Source: Pseudomonadota bacterium (GTDB lineage: Bacteria > Pseudomonadota > Gammaproteobacteria > Pseudomonadales > UBA5518). From it: a stretch of 10,702 nt of DNA. Below, piece by piece: positions 6,547 to 10,702 of the stretch. Below the pieces are notes generated by a model that saw nothing but the letters and a program-made list of their open reading frames with translations, ran no database searches and was not told where the DNA came from. Location of the stretch: contig JAKJFB010000072.1 of the NCBI GenBank assembly GCA_022705125.1, forward strand, positions 1-10,702, in the 5' to 3' direction. The position numbers were made by a program, and so were the translations under genes. How positions within the stretch are numbered: the first letter of the stretch is position 1; each line of letters opens with the position of its first letter.

Positions 6547-7497
6547 TCAGGCGCCCAGCGCCTGCGCCATCGAGAGGATTTCCTGTTCCGATTCCGCGAG
6601 CACCCGCATGCCGAGCTGCTCGTCGATCTTCAGCTTCATGCACGCGGGAATGGAATCCATGGCAGGCAGATCCGCCTCTGCCCGCTCGTCGCGGCTCGCA
6701 AGGAGGTTCGCCACCAGCACGATGTCGGCGACATCGGCGCGACCGGCGTGATCGCGATCCAGCACCTCGTGCTCGTCCACCGCCACCGCGATCGGTTCCG
6801 GGAATCCCCATGACTCGACGATGGCGCGCCCCACCCCGGGGTGCCAGTCCTTCATCAACCCCTGCAGTACGTCCGGATGCTCGAACAGAGCGGGAAAAGC
6901 ATCGGCGCGCATCAGGATGTAGAAACGGCCGATCGCGTGCAGCAGCCCGGTCAGCATGGCCTCGTCGGGCTTGACGCCGTCGGCCAGGCGCTTGGCCAGC
7001 ACGTACGACAGCACCGCCACTCGCACGCTGTGGCGGCGCGTGTTCTCGACCTGGCGGCGAACCGGTCCGTGCGCGGGCGCCTTGAAGGCGCTGTCGACGG
7101 CCAGCGACACCGCGGTATTGCGCACCATCTCGAAGCCGAGACGGCTGATCGCCGTCCTGACATCGGTGATCTCGAGCGAGCCCCGACGCATCATCGCCGA
7201 ATTCGCGATGCGCAGCAGCCGCGCCGACAGCACCGGCTCGGACAGCACGATGCGCGCGATCTTGTCCACGCTGACCTCTGGATCGCTCAGCGCCTCGCGC
7301 ACGCGCAGCGCCACCTCGGGAAATGCCGGCAGCTCGAAGCTGCCGTCAGAGAGATCCTGCGCCAGTTGCCTGACGAATGCGAAGGCGGCAGCACGCGTGG
7401 CGTCCTGCTCGGCGCAAGCGGCGGCGCCCGCGTCGGCGGACGCCTCTGCGGAAACCTGTCTGACGAATTCGAAGGAGTCGTTGCGAAATTGCGACAT
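6547..7497 (-). CDS. HDOD-domain signalling protein
   Basis: A 316-residue protein built around a single HDOD domain (about residues 53-255), a family related to HD-GYP/HD hydrolases and tied to regulation of motility, stress or nucleotide signalling. The family start FELPAFPEVALRVREAL (54-70), DKIARIVLSEPVLSARLLRIANSA and ISRLGFEMVRN are clear. His156 (RRHSVRVA) remains, but the HD pair reads LLHAIGR (His187-Ala188), so the metal site is broken and hydrolase activity is unlikely; a scaffold or sensor role fits. The N-terminal 50 residues carry two similar FVRQ segments (FEFVRQVS at 9-16, FAFVRQLA at 39-46). I start at 7497; an upstream ATG at 7668 would add 57 residues with clearly lower G/C at third codon positions and no SD. 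Neither start has a strong SD. It sits between an SDR and a thiolase gene, which is odd for a signalling protein. Confidence 0.88.
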   Translation of the reverse strand: MSQFRNDSFEFVRQVSAEASADAGAAACAEQDATRAAAFAFVRQLAQDLSDGSFELPAFPEVALRVREALSDPEVSVDKIARIVLSEPVLSARLLRIANSAMMRRGSLEITDVRTAISRLGFEMVRNTAVSLAVDSAFKAPAHGPVRRQVENTRRHSVRVAVLSYVLAKRLADGVKPDEAMLTGLLHAIGRFYILMRADAFPALFEHPDVLQGLMKDWHPGVGRAIVESWGFPEPIAVAVDEHEVLDRDHAGRADVADIVLVANLLASRDERAEADLPAMDSIPACMKLKIDEQLGMRVLAESEQEILSMAQALGA

Positions 7498-7713
7498 GCT
7501 GGAGGTGGCCTGTGTGTCCCTGCGGTAGCCCTGGCCCGCTCGGCGGCTATCCGAAAGTTCCGCGCGCAGACAGGAGGTCTTTTGAGCGACAAAGCCTAGC
7601 ACCTCGTCGCGAGAACGCACCTGTCCGCAGGAATATTCCGCCCCATTCGGGTCGTGAATTTTGCGCATCGCTGCCGATGATCCGCTCTGGCCAGGCCTGC
7701 GCAGGCGCGCTGC
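7498..7713 (-). other. 216-bp non-coding gap upstream of the HDOD gene
   Basis: The gap between the SDR stop and HDOD start holds no gene I can support. Reading the HDOD frame upstream gives a peptide of ordinary composition but with weak third-position G/C bias, so it is probably untranslated. A weak promoter candidate on the minus strand is TTCACG (7653-7658) with TATTCC (7630-7635) at 17-bp spacing. The rest is rich in potential RNA structure, described separately. Confidence 0.5.
7566..7628 (-). ncRNA. Possible structured 5' leader element of the HDOD gene
   Basis: Read on the minus strand, GCGGACAGG (7628-7620) pairs with CCTGTCTGC (7574-7566) in a 9-bp stem with one G-U pair. Inside it GCGACGAGG (7610-7602) pairs with CTTTGTCGC (7594-7586) in a second 9-bp stem with two G-U pairs and a 7-nt loop. 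The two stems are separated by an asymmetric internal loop (9 and 11 nt). On the plus strand the G-U positions become A-C mismatches, so the fold favours transcription toward the HDOD gene. No known riboswitch consensus was recognised. It ends about 69 nt before the HDOD start. Confidence 0.3.
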
Positions 7714-8535
7714 TCAGCGCCCGGGCACCATCCCGCCATCCACGCTGTAGAGCTGCCCGCTGATCCACGAACCCTGCTCGCTGCACAGGTAGACGACCAT
7801 GTTGGCAACGTCGAGGCCACTGCCCGCGCGGCGCAGCGGCACGTAGGCGGCGATCATCTTCTCCCACTGCTCGCCGCGCCCGACGTCGTCCATGCGGAAG
7901 GTGTCGATGATGCCGGGGCATACCGCGTTCACGCGCACCCCGTGCGGCCCGAGCTCGGCCGCCATCGCGCAGGTGAGCGCGTGCACGCCGGCCTTGGAGG
8001 CGGCATAGGCTGCGGTCTGTGCCGCCATCATCTTGCCGCCGATGGAGGAGATGTTGACGATGCTGCCGCCGCGGCCCTGCTCCAGCAGCGCGCGGCCGAA
8101 GGCACGGCTCATGTAGAACGTGCCGTGCAGGTTCACGTCGATCACGGTGCGCCAGGCATCGATGGCGAGATCGACGACGGCCGCGCGATCCTCGCCGCGC
8201 GCGGCGCCGGCGTTGTTCACCACGATATCGACGCGGCCGAGCTCGTCCAGCGTGCGCGCCACCAGCGCATCCACGGCCTGCGGATCCGCGACGTCGCTGA
8301 CCAGCGCCAGCGCCCGACGACCGAGCGCGCGCACCTCGTCGGCGACCGAGTCGATGTCGCGCCAGCCGGCGGCGCGTTCGTCATCCGGGTAACGCCCGGG
8401 CGCTCGCCCGGTGCCGGTCAGCACGATGTCGCAACCGGCGCGCGCGAGCTCCACCGCGATCGGGCGCCCGATCGAGCGCATGCGCCCGGCGCCGGTGACG
8501 ACCGCGACCTTCCCCTCGAGCCCCGTGATCTGCAT
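7714..8535 (-). CDS. SDR-family NAD(P)-dependent oxidoreductase
   Basis: A 273-residue classical-type short-chain dehydrogenase/reductase. It shows the Rossmann motif TGAGRMRSIGRPIA (14-27), a slightly lengthened version of TGxxxGxG, then DVAD (81-84) for the adenine pocket, NNAG (107-110), Asn135 in DVNLHG, the catalytic Ser in NISSIGG (163-164), and Tyr177/Lys181 in YAASK. PGIIDT (207-212) and the C-terminal ISGQLYSVDGG are standard. The strand-2 end carries no clear Asp (VLTGTGRAPG), and the Thr/Arg-rich turn may favour NADP(H), but this is tentative. Start ATG 8535 has an excellent AAAGGAGG. Its neighbours (acyl-CoA ligase upstream, thiolase two genes downstream) suggest hydroxyacyl-CoA oxidation or oxidation of a ring alcohol in the same catabolic route; the substrate is not deducible. 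Confidence 0.93.
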   Translation of the reverse strand: MQITGLEGKVAVVTGAGRMRSIGRPIAVELARAGCDIVLTGTGRAPGRYPDDERAAGWRDIDSVADEVRALGRRALALVSDVADPQAVDALVARTLDELGRVDIVVNNAGAARGEDRAAVVDLAIDAWRTVIDVNLHGTFYMSRAFGRALLEQGRGGSIVNISSIGGKMMAAQTAAYAASKAGVHALTCAMAAELGPHGVRVNAVCPGIIDTFRMDDVGRGEQWEKMIAAYVPLRRAGSGLDVANMVVYLCSEQGSWISGQLYSVDGGMVPGR

Positions 8536-8551
8536 TCATCCTCCTTTCCAC

Positions 8552-8672
8552 GTGGGTCGGCATTCATGCCGACATGTGCCTGCCCAACTGCCAGTGTCGC
8601 CATGAATGGCGACCCACAACCCCCCGACTGGTGCCTGCCCGAATGCCGCTGTCGCCATGAATGGCGACCCAC
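8552..8672. repeat. Cluster of three GTGG-headed REP palindromes (BIME-like)
   Basis: Three units share a GTGG tetranucleotide head directly followed by an 18-bp perfect palindrome. Unit A (8552-8573, plus) is GTGG plus GTCGGCAT-TC-ATGCCGAC. Units B (8596-8617) and C (8651-8672) are in minus orientation, with stem GTCGCCAT-GA-ATGGCGAC followed by CCAC. The GTGG/GTAG-head-plus-palindrome layout is that of REP elements mobilised by RAYT (REP-associated tyrosine transposase) proteins. B and C belong to a longer direct repeat (8571-8617 and 8626-8672, 55 bp apart, 6 mismatches in 47). No RAYT gene is in the window. The cluster fills the 149-bp gap between the acyl-CoA ligase and SDR genes, where it could affect mRNA stability or transcription coupling. 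Confidence 0.85.
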
Positions 8673-8684
8673 GTCCATGCAGGC

Positions 8685-10337
8685 CTACGGCTCGTCGATG
8701 ACCAGCCCGCGCAGCGCCGCGCGCACCACCTTGCCGAGCGGATTGCGCGGCAGCGCGTCGACAACGACGAGCTTCTCGGGGAGCTTGTTGCGCGCGAGGT
8801 GCCGCCCCTCGAGGTACTGCGTGATGCTCTCCAGCGTCGGTTGCTCGCCGGGCCTCGCCACCACCACCGCACACACGCGCTCGCCCAGCACCGCGTCGGG
8901 ATAACCCGTGACCGCGGCCTCGGCGAGCTGCGGATGCGCGCCGAGCAGGGTGTCGAGCTCGTCTGGCGAGATCTTCATGCCGCCGCGAATGATGATGTCC
9001 TTGCAACGCCCCGTGAAACGGTAGAAGCGCGGATCCTCCGGCGCGATCTCGAACATGTCGCCGCTGCGGAACCAGCCGTCCGCGCTGAACACCCCGGCGT
9101 TGCCCTGCGGCGCATCGAAATAGCCGTCGATCACGTTCGGCCCCTGGATCTGCATCTCGCCGGGGTGATCCGGATCCGTGATCGCGCTGCCGCTGTCGAT
9201 ATCGACCAGGCGCGAACGCATGCGCGCGGCGATCGGGTTCGACCACGCGAGCCCCTCGACGCCAAAGCGCGGAAACAGCGTCGCGCGCTGCTCGGGATCG
9301 GGCACGTCGAGGCCCGAGGACGCGAAGGCCATGCCCTCGTTGGAGCCGAAGATGTTCACGACCACGATGCCGAATTCCTCCTGGAACGCGCGCACCATCC
9401 ACGGCGCCAGCGGTGCGCTGCCCGAGGCGACCAGCTTCAGGCTGGAGAGGTCCGCGCCCGCCAGCAGCTCGCGTTTCTGCAGCAGCATGTTCAGCACCGC
9501 GGGCGGCGCGATGGTGTAGGCCACGCGCTCGTCGCGGATCTGCGCCAGGAACACCGCGACATCCATCGGATGGTGCAGCACCAGCGTGCCGCCGAGCTGC
9601 AGCCACGGGAAGAAAAAGCCCGTGATGCTCGCCATGTTCACCATCGGGAACGGGCACAGCATCGTCATGCCGGGCTCGAGGCCGATGCCGTGCATCGCCA
9701 GCGTCTGCGCCAGCCATTGATTGTGGCTGCGCGGCACGCCTTTCGGCGTGCCGGTAGTACCGGAGGTCCAGCAGATGGTGTAGACCTCGTCGGCCGACAC
9801 GCCGGTCGCGATCACCGACTCGTCCACCGCGCGATCGGCGCCGATCAGTTCGTGGTCGAGCGCGATCAGGCGCGTGTCGGGCGCGAAGGCGCCGGCGTGG
9901 CGCGCCGTGAAATCCTCGCCGCGAAAATGCGCGGCCGCGACGTAGGCCCGCGGGTGCAGCTTGTGCGCGATCTCGCGCAGCTCGTGCAGGCCGTACTGCA
10001 TCGGCACCGGGCTCGCGATCGCGCCGAGCGCGGCCAGCGCGAGGTAGCTCGCGATGGACTCCACCGTATTGGGCAGCTGCAGCACCACCACGTCGCCGCG
10101 CGCGATGCCGTCACGCTTCAGCTCGCCCGCGAGCGCGAGCACGCGGCGGCGCAGCTCGCCCCAGCTGAGCGCCAGCGGCTTGCCGGTGGTGAACGACTGC
10201 CGGTTCGCGGGATCGAGCAGCGCGATAGCGTCGGGATCGGCGGCCACGGCCTGCTCGAACAGCTGCCAGGTGGTGGTCTCGCCCCACCATCCCAGCGAGC
10301 GGTAATGCGCGATCCTTTCGTGCGATGCGGTCAGCAT
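8685..10337 (-). CDS. AMP-forming acyl-CoA synthetase / carboxylate-CoA ligase
   Basis: A 550-residue member of the ANL adenylating superfamily, which activates a carboxylic acid to its CoA thioester via an acyl-AMP. Motifs in order are the ATP loop TSGTTGTPKGVPRSH (191-205), FGSNEG (330-335, the A5 region that contacts the acyl-AMP), GWFRSGD (421-427), GRCKDIIIRGGMKISPDEL (443-461, hinge and A8) and the catalytic Lys536 in NPLGKV. The length fits medium-chain or cyclic acyl-CoA ligases rather than NRPS modules, and no carrier domain follows. The start ATG 10337 is chosen because an extended -10 lies at 10387-10392; the upstream in-frame ATG at 10376 would leave almost no leader. Neither has a clear SD. 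It is first in the minus-strand acyl-CoA gene set, divergent from arsR. The substrate acid is unknown. Confidence 0.94.
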   Translation of the reverse strand: MLTASHERIAHYRSLGWWGETTTWQLFEQAVAADPDAIALLDPANRQSFTTGKPLALSWGELRRRVLALAGELKRDGIARGDVVVLQLPNTVESIASYLALAALGAIASPVPMQYGLHELREIAHKLHPRAYVAAAHFRGEDFTARHAGAFAPDTRLIALDHELIGADRAVDESVIATGVSADEVYTICWTSGTTGTPKGVPRSHNQWLAQTLAMHGIGLEPGMTMLCPFPMVNMASITGFFFPWLQLGGTLVLHHPMDVAVFLAQIRDERVAYTIAPPAVLNMLLQKRELLAGADLSSLKLVASGSAPLAPWMVRAFQEEFGIVVVNIFGSNEGMAFASSGLDVPDPEQRATLFPRFGVEGLAWSNPIAARMRSRLVDIDSGSAITDPDHPGEMQIQGPNVIDGYFDAPQGNAGVFSADGWFRSGDMFEIAPEDPRFYRFTGRCKDIIIRGGMKISPDELDTLLGAHPQLAEAAVTGYPDAVLGERVCAVVVARPGEQPTLESITQYLEGRHLARNKLPEKLVVVDALPRNPLGKVVRAALRGLVIDEP

Positions 10338-10386
10338 GGCGTGACACCGTTTCGGTTCAGCGTGGCGAGATGGCATGGTCGGGCCG

Positions 10387-10395
10387 AGTCTAGCA
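10387..10395 (-). promoter_or_regulatory. Candidate extended -10 promoter for the acyl-CoA ligase gene
   Basis: On the minus strand TGCTAGACT gives a TG-N extension and TAGACT (4/6 to TATAAT). Transcription would begin near 10380, giving a leader of about 43 nt before the ATG at 10337. No good -35 is visible in the GC-rich stretch upstream. The 201-bp gap to arsR otherwise holds only the arsR control region. Confidence 0.35.
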
Positions 10396-10473
10396 CGCGC
10401 GCCCCCGCGGCCGCAGTCGCTGCTGCCGTGGCGGCGCGCGCACGGTTGCCGGGCACGGGAGCGCCCTCGAGCC

Positions 10474-10502
10474 TTGCCTGAATATACGATTTTCCGTATA
10501 CA
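10474..10502 (+). promoter_or_regulatory. arsR promoter with overlapping inverted-repeat operator
   Basis: TTGCCT (10474-10479) and TATACA (10497-10502) with 17-bp spacing form a sigma70-type promoter. A perfect inverted repeat, TATACG (10483-10488) and CGTATA (10495-10500) with a 6-bp ATTTTC spacer, spans the spacer and overlaps the -10. The AT-rich island stands out from the GC-rich flanks. Position just ahead of an ArsR-family gene, where binding would block RNA polymerase, makes this the likely autoregulatory ArsR operator. Confidence 0.7.
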
Positions 10503-10538
10503 ATTGCCGCTGTATCCGGACGCGCCACAGGAGCCCGC

Positions 10539-10702
10539 ATGCAGCCCGTCGATTTCTACAAATGCCTCGCCGATGCCACGCGGCTGAGATGCCTGCTGCT
10601 CATTCATGACGAGCAGGAGCTCTGCGTGTGCGAGCTCACCGCGGCACTCGACGAGATCCAGCCCAAGGTATCGCGCCACCTGGCGCAGTTGCGCAAGTGC
10701 GG
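10539..10702 (+). CDS. arsR: ArsR-family metalloregulator, N-terminal part (cut by window edge)
   Basis: The first 54 codons of an ArsR/SmtB repressor, truncated by the window end. It reads MQPVDFYKCLADATRLRCLLL, then ELCVCELTAALDEIQPKVSRHLAQLRKC, which follows the ArsR winged-helix: helix 3 carries the As(III)/Sb(III) site Cys29-Val-Cys31, and IQPKVSRHLAQLR is the recognition helix. E. coli plasmid ArsR has a third nearby Cys (ELCVCDLC); here that position is Thr34, and the CxC pair is the essential part. Start ATG 10539 is preceded by AGGAG at 5-nt spacing. Arsenite release of the repressor from the adjacent palindrome is the expected mechanism, and arsenic resistance genes probably follow beyond the edge. 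The symbol rests on the ELCVC motif and operator. Confidence 0.88.
   Translation, partial: MQPVDFYKCLADATRLRCLLLIHDEQELCVCELTAALDEIQPKVSRHLAQLRKC

Noticed and set aside
7574..7610. H-type pseudoknot, GAGGT/ACCTC with GCGAC/GTCGC
   Set aside because: The 5-bp stems are short and compete with the longer stem of the preferred minus-strand fold; such matches are common in GC-rich DNA.
7540..7640. Plus-strand resemblance to a c-di-GMP-I (GEMM) riboswitch (CCGAAAG, GACAAAGCC, GGTAGCC pieces)
   Set aside because: The pieces are in the wrong order and spacing, the expected stems do not form, and no plus-strand gene follows. Only short chance matches remain.
7498..7668. N-terminal extension of the HDOD protein from the ATG at 7668
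   Set aside because: Third-position G/C drops well below that of the neighbouring genes, no SD is present, and HDOD family similarity begins later.
8552..8672. Small CRISPR-like array
   Set aside because: The units are palindromic, in mixed orientation and irregularly spaced, and the spacers share sequence with each other; this is a REP cluster.
8661..10481. 606-codon plus-strand open frame opposite the acyl-CoA ligase
   Set aside because: Antisense to a gene with all ANL motifs in order, with biased Arg/His/Gln composition. It also runs through the ligase promoter and ends just before the arsR operator.

Overview
The window is G+C-rich throughout (roughly two thirds G+C by eye), with strong third-position G/C bias, short intergenic gaps and good Shine-Dalgarno sites at many starts. 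The gene content fits the chromosome of an environmental, aerobic, high-GC proteobacterium, probably a gammaproteobacterium: a CPA2 K+/H+ antiporter, a short ribosome-hibernation factor, acyl-CoA metabolism genes with a TetR regulator, an HDOD protein, GTGG-headed REP palindromes and an ArsR-type metalloregulator. The genus cannot be fixed from the sequence alone.

Left block (1-3270, all minus strand, listed in transcription order): a TetR-family regulator (2599-3270), a short HPF/RaiA-like ribosome hibernation factor (2125-2496), a CPA2 (Kef/YbaL-like) cation:proton antiporter with a cytosolic RCK domain (121-2094), and the first 34 codons of a TPR protein that runs off the left edge (1-104). 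Gaps of 102, 30 and 16 bp allow co-transcription of the last three. An extended -10-like element precedes hpf.

Middle block: the tetR gene is divergent from a 579-residue D-aminoacylase-like amidohydrolase (3397-5136, plus). Their 126-bp shared control region has an AT-rich imperfect palindrome over a candidate promoter, suggesting that TetR regulates the amidohydrolase. A hairpin at 5149-5173 lies between the convergent amidohydrolase and thiolase genes.

Right block (5246-10337, all minus, in transcription order): an AMP-forming acyl-CoA synthetase, an SDR oxidoreductase, an HDOD signalling protein and a thiolase/lipid-transfer-type enzyme. The ligase (activation), SDR (hydroxyacyl oxidation or similar) and thiolase (C-C cleavage) look like parts of a CoA-thioester catabolic route for an unidentified carboxylic acid; a TetR regulator next door fits this. 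Three REP palindromes sit between ligase and SDR. A 216-bp structured, non-coding stretch precedes the HDOD gene. At the right edge a divergent ArsR-family gene (10539 on) begins behind a clear promoter/operator and is cut by the window end.

I do not see a CRISPR array, tRNA, rRNA, integrase, transposase or defence system. The most unusual items are the REP array with a compensatory base-pair change, a possible structured leader of the HDOD gene, and the amidohydrolase that keeps only part of the D-aminoacylase metal site.
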